Translations under genes and position numbers: made by a program | Source: Actinomadura sp. K4S16 | GTDB lineage: Bacteria; Actinomycetota; Actinomycetes; Streptosporangiales; Streptosporangiaceae | NCBI RefSeq assembly: GCF_008327685.1 | Contig: NZ_BDDE01000033.1 | Span: 1-64,000, forward strand | DNA length: 64,000 nucleotides | Direction: 5' to 3' | The notes under the pieces: model-generated | Database searches by the model: none | What the model was told of the DNA's origin: nothing | What the model saw: the letters and a program-made list of their open reading frames with translations, nothing else | Part shown: piece by piece, positions 35,107-42,914 of the stretch | Position numbering within the stretch: position 1 is the first letter of the stretch | Layout: the number at the start of each line of letters is the position of its first letter

Positions 35107-35385
35107 ATGAAGTCCTTCAGCTACACCGAGCTCGACAAGCTCACCGGCGAGGTCCTGCCGGAGCGCGCCGTGCTGTCCACCCTGCTCACCGGTGGCGGCC
35201 ACGGCAACAGCAACGGCAACGAGAACGCCAACTTCAACCTCGGCGGCGGCCACGGCGGCACCACCGCCGTCGTGCCGCTGTGCCAGAGCGTCGTGACCAG
35301 CCACGAGGGCCTCGCGGAGCTGCTCGCCGCGAACAACGAGTCCTCCTTCGCCTGCGCCAGCGCCGCGGTGGCCTCGGGCCACTGA
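35107..35385 (+). CDS. Repeated small peptide 3 (92 residues), Asn/Gly-rich core
   Basis: Third paralogue. The core is identical to that of peptide 2 (HGNSNGNENANFNLGGGHGG). Differences are D9 to E in the leader (SYTELDK), S to T after the core, and LLGLVAAD to LAELLAAN in the tail. Near-identity at DNA level, including the flanks, marks a recent tandem duplication. Same two cysteines. Confidence 0.87.
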   Translation: MKSFSYTELDKLTGEVLPERAVLSTLLTGGGHGNSNGNENANFNLGGGHGGTTAVVPLCQSVVTSHEGLAELLAANNESSFACASAAVASGH

Positions 35386-35420
35386 GCCGCGCGAACGCGA
35401 ACGCGGGCCACACCCGCACG

Positions 35421-35451
35421 AGAAGGGCCGGCGCCCACCGCCGGCCCTTCT
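35421..35451 (+). terminator. Terminator of peptide gene 3
   Basis: Same perfect hairpin AGAAGGGCCGGCG / CGCCGGCCCTTCT type, then CCCTTTTC. Confidence 0.88.
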
Positions 35452-35569
35452 CCCTTTTCAAAACTGCTGTGAAAGCCGTGACAAAGGATGGGGGCGAGCC
35501 CTTCGCCGTCCATCTCCAATCGCCCGGCCTTCCTGACACGGCGCGACGAATCCACTGGTCAACGCACAT

Positions 35570-35599
35570 TTGAATACAGATTGTCACGTGTGCTATACG
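35570..35599 (+). promoter_or_regulatory. Promoter of peptide gene 4
   Basis: TTGAAT (35570-35575), 18 bases, TATACG (35594-35599). Same layout as the other units. Confidence 0.65.
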
Positions 35600-35685
35600 T
35601 GGAGTCACCTCACTCCGACCGGAGCCGAGGAAGGGACATCCGGTCTCCACCTTGAGAGCCGGGCGCAACAAGGAGAAAGAACCAG

Positions 35686-35973
35686 ATGAAGTCCTTCAGC
35701 TACACCGATCTCGACAAGCTCACCGGCGAGGTCCTGCCGGAGCGCGCCGTGCTGTCCACCCTGCTCGCCGGTGGCGGCCACGGCCACGGCCACAACGAGA
35801 ACGGCAACTTCAACTTCAACCACGGCGGCCACGGCGGCCACGACGGCTTCACCGCCGTCGTGCCGCTGTGCCAGAGCGTCGTGACCAGCCACGAGGGCCT
35901 CCTGGGCCTCATCGGCGCGGACAACGAGTCGCACTTCGTCTGCTCCAGCGCCGCGGTGGTCTCGCGCGGCTGA
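35686..35973 (+). CDS. Repeated small peptide 4 (95 residues), mixed His/Asn core
   Basis: Fourth paralogue and the longest. The core mixes both repeat styles: GHGHGHNENGNFNFN followed by HGGHGGHDGF. The tail PLCQSVVTSHEGLLGLIG and FVCSSAAVVSRG keeps both cysteines, but it ends in SRG instead of the SGH found in the other four. Conserved promoter, leader and terminator. Confidence 0.87.
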   Translation: MKSFSYTDLDKLTGEVLPERAVLSTLLAGGGHGHGHNENGNFNFNHGGHGGHDGFTAVVPLCQSVVTSHEGLLGLIGADNESHFVCSSAAVVSRG

Positions 35974-36008
35974 GCCGAGCGAGCGTGAAAGCGGGCCACG
36001 CCCGCATG

Positions 36009-36037
36009 AGAAGGGCCGGCGTACAACGCCGGCCCTT
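36009..36037 (+). terminator. Terminator of peptide gene 4
   Basis: AGAAGGGCCGGCG-TACAA-CGCCGGCCCTTC hairpin, followed by CTCCCTTTC. Confidence 0.85.
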
Positions 36038-36123
36038 CCTCCCTTTCAAAACTTGGAACAAAGGGAATCCCAAGCCACCCCCTCGCCCGCCGCGACACGA
36101 CGAATCCGCCGGTCAGAGCTAGC

Positions 36124-36153
36124 TTGGATACGCATCGTCACGCATGCTATACG
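36124..36153 (+). promoter_or_regulatory. Promoter of peptide gene 5
   Basis: TTGGAT (36124-36129), 18 bases, TATACG (36148-36153), as in the other units. Confidence 0.65.
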
Positions 36154-36239
36154 TAGAGTCACCTCGCTCCGATCTGGAGTGGGGAAGGGACATCCGGTCT
36201 CTACCTCGAGATTCGGGCGCGACAAGGAGAAAGAACCAC

Positions 36240-36512
36240 ATGAAGTCCTTCAGCTACAGCGACCTCGACAGGCTCACCGGCGAGGTCCTGCCGGAGCGCG
36301 CCGTGCTGTCCACCCTCCTCGCCGGTGGCGGCAACAGCAACGAGAACGGCAACCTCAACCTCAACCACGGCGGGGGCGGCGAGGGCTCCACCGCCGTCGT
36401 GCCGCTGTGCCAGAGCGTCGTGACCAGCCACGAGGGCCTTGCGGGGCTGCTCGCCGCGGACAACGAGTCGCACTTCGTCTGCTCCAGCGCCGCCGTGGCC
36501 TCGGGCCACTGA
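36240..36512 (+). CDS. Repeated small peptide 5 (90 residues), Asn-rich core
   Basis: Fifth paralogue. The core is GGGNSNENGNLNLNHGGGG followed by EGS, with no His cluster. Leader and tail are conserved, including both cysteines (PLCQSV, FVCSSAAVASGH). ATG 36240 is the true start by alignment with the other four and by AAGGAGA upstream; the open frame extends 32 codons further back through the promoter leader. Confidence 0.87.
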   Translation: MKSFSYSDLDRLTGEVLPERAVLSTLLAGGGNSNENGNLNLNHGGGGEGSTAVVPLCQSVVTSHEGLAGLLAADNESHFVCSSAAVASGH

Positions 36513-36547
36513 GCCGAGCGAACGTGAACGCGGGCCACGCCCGCACG

Positions 36548-36580
36548 GGAAGGGCTGGCATGCACCACGCCAGCCCTTCC
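36548..36580 (+). terminator. Terminator of peptide gene 5
   Basis: GGAAGGGCTGGC / GCCAGCCCTTCC hairpin with a 9-base loop. It has compensatory changes relative to the other units (GGCCGGC to GGCTGGC with the partner changed too), which supports selection on the stem. Confidence 0.85.
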
Positions 36581-36611
36581 CCCTTCCAGAATCGACGCGA
36601 AAGCCAGAACA

Positions 36612-36851
36612 ATGCCTCAGACGAACCCGCCCACCGTCCGCTACACCGACCTCGACCGGTTGTCGGGCGAACTCCTGCCGGAACGGATCCTGCTGTCGAC
36701 CGTCGGCGGCCGATCCGGCACCAAGACGGCGGAGGCCTGCCGCCACGAGCACTACCTCGGAACGGCCGGCCTCCTCGGCACCGGCCTGCTCGCCGAGCCC
36801 GAGCACACGGCGAAGACCTGCGTGCCCATCCTGTACAAAGACTTCAAATGA
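36612..36851 (+). CDS. Divergent sixth peptide, coupled to the M50 gene
   Basis: 79 residues. It keeps the family leader (YTDLDRLSGELLPERILLST) but lacks the Gly/His/Asn core and the VVPLCQS tail. Instead it has TAEACRHEHYLGTAGLL and ends AKTCVPILYKDFK, again with two cysteines. It has no copy of the conserved promoter and only a weak ribosome-binding site, so it probably relies on read-through from upstream. Its stop overlaps the M50 protease start (ATGA at 36848-36851), so the two are translationally coupled. It could be another precursor or a leader-mimicking adaptor for the protease. Confidence 0.8.
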   Translation: MPQTNPPTVRYTDLDRLSGELLPERILLSTVGGRSGTKTAEACRHEHYLGTAGLLGTGLLAEPEHTAKTCVPILYKDFK

Positions 36852-38218
36852 AGGGCCCTGCGACAACGGGCGGTGACACGGCGGGCGGCAAGGCGGCCGG
36901 CGACGCGGGCTCGACGGGGACACTCGTCCTGCCCGCGCTCGCGGACGGCGCCGAGCTCATCGGCGAGTTCAAGAACTCCGGCTACCGCGACACGCCCCAG
37001 CTCGTCCGGCTGCCGAACGGGCAGCTCGTCCGGCTGCCGCCGCTGCTGTACCTGGTCGCCGAGGCGCTGCACCGGCACCGCGACCTCGCCGGCACGACCG
37101 ACGTCGAGACGGCGCTCGGCCGGGTCGCCGAGGCGGTCTCCGAGCGGGCCGGCGCGCGGCTCACCGGCGAGCAGGTCGTCTACCTCGCCGACCAGAAGCT
37201 CGCGCCGCTCGGCGTCACCACCTACAGCGACGGCACCGAGCCGCCGGTCGTCCGGGCCGACCCGTTCCTGGCGCTCCGCTTCAGGATCGCGGTGTTCCCC
37301 GAGTCGGTCACCTGGTTCGTCGGCGGGCTGTTCGCCTGGCTCTTCAGGCCCGTGGCCATGGCGCTCATGCTCTGCGCGTTCGTGGCCGGCGAGGTCTACG
37401 TGCTCACGTCCCGGTCGATCGCCGACGCCCTGTCGTTCGCGATCCTCAACCCGGTCAGCATCCTGCTGGTGATGGTGCTCGGGATCGCCTCGTGCGCGTT
37501 CCACGAGGTCGGGCACGCCTCGGCGTGCCGGTACGGCGGCGTCCGCCCGGGCGCCATGGGCTGCGGCGTCTACGTGGTGTGGCCCGCCTTCTACACCGAC
37601 ATCACCGAGTCGTACCGCCTCGGCCGCCTGGGCCGGCTCCGCGCCGACCTCGCCGGCGTCTACTTCAACGGCATCTTCGTCGTCGGGTTGACGCTGGTGT
37701 ACCTGCAGACGGGGTTCGCGCCGCTGCTGCTCGCGGTCGTCTACGTCAACCTGGAGATGGTGCAGCAGCTGCTGCCGACGCTGCGGTTCGACGGGTACTA
37801 CATCATGTCGGACCTCATCGGCATCCCCGACCTGTTCCGGTACATCGGGCCGATCCTGCGCCGGGCGCTGCTGCGGCGCCGCGACCCCCGGCTCGACGAC
37901 CTCAAGCGCTGGCCCCAGGTCTTCGTCACGGTCTGGGTGCTGACGGTGATCCCCACGCTGGCGGTCCAGGTCGGGCTGATCAGCACCCAGATCCCCGCGC
38001 TGGTGGTCAAGGACTGGGGGATGATGCGCAAGCTCGCGTCCGCCGCCGCCGACGGCGCCGACCCGGTCACGCTGGTCACCTCGGGGCTGCAGATCGTCCT
38101 GCTGGTGCTGCCGCTGTTCGGTCTGGCGTTCATCCTGTACGGCTTCGCGCGCGGGCTGGTGCGGTGGCTCGTCCGGTACGTGAACGCGCCCGTCGCCAAG
38201 ACCGTGTCCGGGACCTGA
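36848..38218 (+). CDS. M50-family membrane zinc metalloprotease with RRE-like N-terminus
   Basis: 456 residues. Residues about 45-125 (QLVRLPNGQLVRLPPLLYLVAEAL...) resemble a PqqD-type winged helix used by RiPP enzymes to bind leader peptides; this is inference. The rest is a multi-helix intramembrane protease with zinc motif HEVGH at 219-223 and the second motif RFDGYY with D315, as in the peptide zinc metalloprotease group of M50. Helices flank both motifs and continue at 355-375 and 405-430. It probably cleaves the leader from, or exports, the peptides encoded just upstream. It is the last gene of the array and is followed by a strong terminator. Confidence 0.88.
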   Translation: MKGPATTGGDTAGGKAAGDAGSTGTLVLPALADGAELIGEFKNSGYRDTPQLVRLPNGQLVRLPPLLYLVAEALHRHRDLAGTTDVETALGRVAEAVSERAGARLTGEQVVYLADQKLAPLGVTTYSDGTEPPVVRADPFLALRFRIAVFPESVTWFVGGLFAWLFRPVAMALMLCAFVAGEVYVLTSRSIADALSFAILNPVSILLVMVLGIASCAFHEVGHASACRYGGVRPGAMGCGVYVVWPAFYTDITESYRLGRLGRLRADLAGVYFNGIFVVGLTLVYLQTGFAPLLLAVVYVNLEMVQQLLPTLRFDGYYIMSDLIGIPDLFRYIGPILRRALLRRRDPRLDDLKRWPQVFVTVWVLTVIPTLAVQVGLISTQIPALVVKDWGMMRKLASAAADGADPVTLVTSGLQIVLLVLPLFGLAFILYGFARGLVRWLVRYVNAPVAKTVSGT

Positions 38219-38232
38219 GAGGCCCGGGCGGC

Positions 38233-38272
38233 GAACGCGCCGGGCGCCGCCAGAGTGGCGCCCGGCGCGTTC
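38233..38272 (+). terminator. Strong hairpin terminator after M50 gene
   Basis: A perfect 16-bp stem GAACGCGCCGGGCGCC / GGCGCCCGGCGCGTTC with an 8-base loop closes the peptide-protease region. Confidence 0.88.
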
Positions 38273-38435
38273 CGCGTTTCCAGGCGAATGCATTTTATAA
38301 GCTTTTCCCATTGCGCTTCGGGAAGCCGGGGCACGGGAATCCTCGAGACCCGGGAGAGAAAAGCTCCACGCAAAAGATCTCTCCTTTTGCAAAGGCCGGC
38401 ACAACCCGCGGCCGGCGTTTCCGGAAGGCCCCGCG

Positions 38436-39431
38436 TTGCTCCGTCGCCCCGCCCCCGCCGCATGGCTGGGGGCCCTCGCCCTCCTCCTGCCCCTGGTGTT
38501 CATGGATCGGTCCATCGCGGCCGCGCCGGAACGCGCCGAGGTCGTCGCCGAGACGGCCGTCGCGCCCCGCACTCTCGACCTGACCATCACCTCCCCTGCC
38601 ATGGACGGCCGCCAGAAGGCGCGGCTCCTGCTCCCGCCCGGCTGGTCGCGGCACGCGGAGCGCACCTGGCCCGTACTGTGGCTGCTGCACGGCGGGGTCG
38701 ACGACTACACCGCCTGGACCCGCGACACCGACGTCGCGGAACTCACCGCCCGGACCGGGGTCATCGTCGTGATGCCGAACGGCGGCCGCTGCGGCAATTA
38801 CTCCGACTGGTGGAACTACGGGAAGGGCGGCCCGCCGCGCTGGGAGACGTTCCACATGACCGAACTTCGGGGGATTCTCGAACGGGACTACCGCGCCGGC
38901 CCCCGTCGCGTGATCGCCGGCAATTCCATGGGCGGCCTCGGCGCCATGCTGTACGCGGCCCGGTTCCCCGGCTTGTTCGAGGCCGCGGCCGCGTTCAGCG
39001 GCTACCTGGACACCCTCTACGGCCACGAGCCCGGGGACGACACGACCGGCTGGGGACCGGCCCTGGCCTGCCCCGGAACCGACTGGCGGCGGGTGTGGGG
39101 CGACCCCGACGACCAGGCGGCGATCTGGCACGCCCACAACCCGACCGACCTCGCGGGGCGGCTGCGCGGTGTCCGGCTCTGGGTGGCGAGCGGCAACGGC
39201 AAGGCCGGCTCCCTCGGCGGGCTGCCGTTCACCGATCCGGTGGAGGCGGCCGCGAACGACCACGCGCACTCGTTCGTGGACCGGCTGCACGGCCTCGGCA
39301 TCCCGGTCACCGCCCGCTTCTTCGACGGGCAGCACGACTGGCCGTACTGGCAGCGCGACCTGCACGAGGCGTACCCGATGCTCATGGACGCCCTGGGGCT
39401 CGCCCCCTGCTCCGGGCTCAGCCGTTCTTGA
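38436..39431 (+). CDS. Secreted esterase, antigen-85/FrmB-like fold
   Basis: 331 residues, TTG start with GGAAGG 8 bases upstream. A signal or anchor helix (AWLGALALLLPLVFM) precedes the alpha/beta-hydrolase domain: LWLLHGGVDDYTAW, nucleophile elbow GNSMGG (S164), and a C-terminal His in DGQHDWPYW. It is a paralogue of the esterase at 21656-22912 without that protein's long linker. It follows the M50 gene after a terminator, so a link to peptide maturation is not implied. The last 14 bases overlap the convergent phosphatase gene. Confidence 0.82.
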   Translation: MLRRPAPAAWLGALALLLPLVFMDRSIAAAPERAEVVAETAVAPRTLDLTITSPAMDGRQKARLLLPPGWSRHAERTWPVLWLLHGGVDDYTAWTRDTDVAELTARTGVIVVMPNGGRCGNYSDWWNYGKGGPPRWETFHMTELRGILERDYRAGPRRVIAGNSMGGLGAMLYAARFPGLFEAAAAFSGYLDTLYGHEPGDDTTGWGPALACPGTDWRRVWGDPDDQAAIWHAHNPTDLAGRLRGVRLWVASGNGKAGSLGGLPFTDPVEAAANDHAHSFVDRLHGLGIPVTARFFDGQHDWPYWQRDLHEAYPMLMDALGLAPCSGLSRS

Positions 39432-40635
39432 GCCGCTCCGGGGCGTCCTCCACGCCGAGCGGCCCGTGCCATTCGAGGAGCAGGACGGTGGCGTCGTCGT
39501 CCAGGCGCCCCGCGTGGTGCTCCAGGATGTTGTGGACGAGGCGCCGGAGCGTCTCGGGGACCGACAGCCCGTCGGCCTCTCGCCGGATGATGAAGTCGAC
39601 GAAGCGGTCGAGCCCGAATTCGTGCTTCTCGGGGTCGCGGGCCTCCACGATCCCATCGCTGTAGAAGAGGATCCTGTCGCCCGGTTCCAACTGCTCGGTG
39701 CACACCTCCGGGCGCACGCCGAGGCCGGTGCCGAGCGGGGCGCCGGGCGGGCACTCCAGCGTGGTGACCCAGCGCGATCCGCGGATGACGACGGGAGGAG
39801 GGTGCCCGTACGAGACCCACGACAGCACGCCCGACGGCAGGTCGAGCTCGGCGAGCACGCCCGTGACGAACCGCCCGGTCGGATCCTGCTCGTGCAGCAC
39901 CGCCTCGATCGCCTCGCCCGCCTCGACGAGCCCGGCCCCCTGCATGCGGCTGTTGCGGCAGGCCGCGACGGCGAGGTTGGAGGTCAGCCCGGCCGCGGTG
40001 TCGTGGCCCATGGCGTCGAAGATCAGGAGATGGACGGTGTCGCCCGCGAGCGCGTAGTCGAAGGTGTCGCCGCCCAGCATGTAGGCCGGCTCCAGCGCGG
40101 CGCCGATGACGACCTGGTCGTTGGCGAAGGTCATCGGGGGCAGCAGCCGCCACTGCATCTCCGCCGACACCGTCATGTCCCTGGTCCGCACCAGCCGGGA
40201 GTAGGAGTCGCTGTACGGCCCCTTGCTGACGATGATCAGCGCGACCAAACCGGCCAGGGACTCGGCCTCCTCGTGGGCCCGGGCGTCGTCGCGGCGGACG
40301 GTCACGCGCAGCACGCCGAGCCGCTCGGCCCCGTCCAGGATCGGCACCCAGTACTGCCGGCGGCCGTCGTCGAGGCCCTGCCCGGCCGCCGGCTCCATTG
40401 TCTGGAAGGCCCGGCCCGCGACCGTGCCGTCGACCCTCAGCTCCGGGGCCTCGGACCCGGGGTCCTGTCCGGCGTCCGGGCCCTTGCCGGTGAGCAGGCG
40501 CAGCACCGTCTGCTGGAGGTCCACGACGTAGATGCGCGCGTCGTGGAGGCCGTGGTCGGCGGCGTGCCGGGCCACCGCGCCCGGCAGCTGCTCCATCGAC
40601 ATCAGATGGCTGGCCGCCAGCAGCTCTGTCAGCAT
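39418..40635 (-). CDS. GAF-PP2C (SpoIIE-type) serine phosphatase
   Basis: 405 residues. The N-terminal 150 residues form a GAF-like sensor domain (ARIYVVDLQQTVLRLL...). The C-terminal PP2C/SpoIIE domain shows AEMQWRLLPP, GGDTFDYALAG, DAMGHDTAAG, VSYGHPPPVV, GDRILFYSDGIVEARD and DDATVLLLEW, with the metal-binding aspartates in place. Such enzymes dephosphorylate anti-anti-sigma factors and so release sigma factors. No anti-anti-sigma gene is adjacent. Confidence 0.9.
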   Translation of the reverse strand: MLTELLAASHLMSMEQLPGAVARHAADHGLHDARIYVVDLQQTVLRLLTGKGPDAGQDPGSEAPELRVDGTVAGRAFQTMEPAAGQGLDDGRRQYWVPILDGAERLGVLRVTVRRDDARAHEEAESLAGLVALIIVSKGPYSDSYSRLVRTRDMTVSAEMQWRLLPPMTFANDQVVIGAALEPAYMLGGDTFDYALAGDTVHLLIFDAMGHDTAAGLTSNLAVAACRNSRMQGAGLVEAGEAIEAVLHEQDPTGRFVTGVLAELDLPSGVLSWVSYGHPPPVVIRGSRWVTTLECPPGAPLGTGLGVRPEVCTEQLEPGDRILFYSDGIVEARDPEKHEFGLDRFVDFIIRREADGLSVPETLRRLVHNILEHHAGRLDDDATVLLLEWHGPLGVEDAPERLKNG

Positions 40636-40785
40636 CGGTTCGCCGCCCTGCGTCTCGGATGTTCGGAACGGTGCACTCCGCCGCCCCGCGGGCGGACCAC
40701 CGTTCTCCGGGACCGCGTCGCCCCTTTACCAGACCCTACCCTCCCGTTCTCCTCCCGAGTGTCGCCAGGTGGCGCCCGGTCCGGC

Positions 40786-42618
40786 TCAGGACCTCGACGG
40801 GGAGGGGCCCGCGGGCAGCAGCGCGGCGATCCCGGGCTTCAGCAGGCCGCGGACGCTCGCGTAGGGGGCGGCGAAGTTGAGGTTGCCGCAGCCGTCGCTG
40901 CCGCCGTGGAGGTAGGAGAGCTCGAACCCGGCGGGGGTGAAGAACGCGCTCAGGGCCGGCGGGTCGGGCTCGCCGCTCGTCGAGCCCGGAAGCGTCTGCG
41001 GCGAGAAGTCGGCGACCTTGAACGCGCCGTCCGCGGTGCTGCAGTCCTCCCATCGGCGCTCCGTGGAGCCCGGCTTCTGCCGGACGAGCCCCTGGAGCCG
41101 CCGTACCCCGTCGGCGGTGAGCGTCGAGGGCTGGAAGACGTCGGCGGCGGTGAGCCGGCGGCCGGTGCGCAGGTCGACGGTGACGACCTCGCCGCCCGGG
41201 GAGCCGTCCGCCTGCTGGCAGTTGTCCGACAGCATGAAGTAGCGGACGGAGACCAGGCGGGGACCGCGCATCCCGAGCCTCGTCTCGGTGCCCAGCTTCA
41301 CGGGCTTGCCCTTGCAGTCGATCGAGGCGGCCTGCTTCTTGGACGCCGCGATGAGCCGGTCCAGCGGCCCGCGGAGCTCGGTGTTGACCCGGCGTTGGAG
41401 CGCGGGGTCCTTCAGGCCGGTGACCTTCGGGTACTGCGCGTTCTGAACCACGATCGCCGGGTTTGCGAGCCGCTGGTTGTCGGCGACCAGCGCCACGGCG
41501 GCGGGCGCGGGCGCGGGCGTCGGCGGGGGCTTCTCGTCCCGCACCGCGTAGACGACGCCGCCCGCCGTCGCGGCGACCACGGCGGCCCCGGCGGCGGCCA
41601 GCGCGCCCTTGCCGGCGGCGGTGGCGAGGAAGCCCTTGCTCACGGCCGCGCCCGCGGTCCCGGCGCCGCCCGCGCCGCCGCCCGCGCCGGCCGTGCCCGC
41701 GGTGCCCGCCGCTCCCGCGGCGGACGCTCCGGCCGCGGCGGACGCCCCGGGCGCGACGGCGAGGGCGCCGAGCGGGAACAGCGCGGCCAGGGCGACCGCG
41801 GCGGCGGCCAGGGCCCGGACGCCCCGCTGCTCCCAGTCGCCCCCGTAAGCGGCGACGGCGACGCTCTCCAGCCACGTCACGAACTCCGCCGCGCCCGGCG
41901 GCCGCTCCCCCGGGTTCTTCGCCATCCCGTGCAGGACGAGCGGGCGCAGCGGCTCTGGCACGTCCCGCACGTCGACCTGCTCGGTGAGGTGCTTGTTCAT
42001 CAGGGCCGCGCGCTCGGCCGCCGTGAAGGGGCGCCGCCCGGTGACGCACTCCACGAACACGCACGTCGCGGAGTACACGTCGGTGGCGGGGGTGGCGGGA
42101 TCGCCGCGCCACTGCTCGGGCGCCATGTACACCGGCGTCCCCGCGAGCGACCCGCCGCCGGACAGCACGGCGATGCCGAAGTCCACCAGCTTGCTCAGGC
42201 CGTCGGGCCGCACCACGACGTTCGCCGGCTTGTAGTCGCGGTGCACGACCCCGACGGCGTGCGCCGCCGCGAGCCCGAGCAGCGAGCCCTTCAGCACGAG
42301 CAGCGCCGCCTCCGGGGCCAGCGCCCCGTGCTCGCGCAGCACCTCCTTCAGGGACGCGCCGTTCACCGCCTCCATCACGATCGCCGCGCCGTGCTCGCCC
42401 TCCACGAACTGGTAGAGGCGCGCGACGTACGGGCTCGTCAGGCGGCCGAGCATCTGCGCCTCGGCCCGGAGCCCGGCGATCGCGGCGGCGTCCCCGCCGA
42501 CCAGGTACTTGATCGCCACCGGGGTGCCGGACTCGGCGTGGCGGGCGAGGACGACCCGCCCCTGCGCCCCGCGCCCGAGTTCACGGTCCTCGGTGAACCC
42601 CGTCAGCCGCCAGTCCAT
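40786..42618 (-). CDS. Membrane Ser/Thr protein kinase with extracytoplasmic domain
   Basis: 610 residues. The kinase domain (1-265) has the Gly-rich loop GRGAQGRV, K37 (VAIKYL), catalytic D128 in HRDYKPANV (Tyr where Leu is usual), DFG at 146 and APEQW. Two hydrophobic segments around residues 285-310 and 355-380 are separated by a low-complexity Ala/Gly stretch. The 230-residue C-terminal part (VRYFMLSDNCQQ, GGEVVTVDLRTGRRLTAADVF, FFTPAGFELSYL) resembles an RsiV/DUF3298-type sensing domain. It probably senses something outside and phosphorylates proteins inside. It diverges from the oxygenase cassette. Confidence 0.87.
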   Translation of the reverse strand: MDWRLTGFTEDRELGRGAQGRVVLARHAESGTPVAIKYLVGGDAAAIAGLRAEAQMLGRLTSPYVARLYQFVEGEHGAAIVMEAVNGASLKEVLREHGALAPEAALLVLKGSLLGLAAAHAVGVVHRDYKPANVVVRPDGLSKLVDFGIAVLSGGGSLAGTPVYMAPEQWRGDPATPATDVYSATCVFVECVTGRRPFTAAERAALMNKHLTEQVDVRDVPEPLRPLVLHGMAKNPGERPPGAAEFVTWLESVAVAAYGGDWEQRGVRALAAAAVALAALFPLGALAVAPGASAAAGASAAGAAGTAGTAGAGGGAGGAGTAGAAVSKGFLATAAGKGALAAAGAAVVAATAGGVVYAVRDEKPPPTPAPAPAAVALVADNQRLANPAIVVQNAQYPKVTGLKDPALQRRVNTELRGPLDRLIAASKKQAASIDCKGKPVKLGTETRLGMRGPRLVSVRYFMLSDNCQQADGSPGGEVVTVDLRTGRRLTAADVFQPSTLTADGVRRLQGLVRQKPGSTERRWEDCSTADGAFKVADFSPQTLPGSTSGEPDPPALSAFFTPAGFELSYLHGGSDGCGNLNFAAPYASVRGLLKPGIAALLPAGPSPSRS

Positions 42619-42914
42619 TCGCCGCTCCCGCCGCTCTTCTGATCATGTCTCCCATGACGGTGACGCCACCGCGTGAGGAAAGGTTCGCGGAAAGTCCGCA
42701 CGGGCGCCACGGCCGGCGCCGGGCCGCGCCGGGACCCCGGTGAGATGGGACACACCGCCCGCGAAGCGGCCCCGCGCCCGGGAACGGTCCAAGGCACAGG
42801 TCACGGGCCGGGCTTGTCATTCGGTGACAAAGTGCGAGAAAAATGCGCGGCCATGAATTCGCGGAGGGAGTGTGCTAGAACCCGTTGGTGTTCGCCGACC
42901 GCGAAAGGATCTAC

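Larger units (their letters stand above)
33852..36580 (+). repeat. Tandem array of five peptide-gene units
   Basis: Five head-to-tail units of about 550-580 bases. Each contains a promoter, a conserved leader of about 90 bases, a peptide gene and a hairpin terminator. The start codons are at 33972, 34525, 35107, 35686 and 36240. Identity is high in the promoter, leader, first 27 codons and terminator, and low in the middle of each gene. Units 2 and 3 are nearly identical, which points to recent duplication. Confidence 0.93.

Noticed and set aside
33852..36580. CRISPR-like spacing of repeats
   Set aside because: The repeat unit is over 500 bases and coding; there are no short direct repeats with spacers and no cas genes.
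39169..42642. Very long plus-strand open frame
   Set aside because: It runs antisense to the phosphatase and kinase genes, whose motifs are clear; long empty frames are expected at this GC content.
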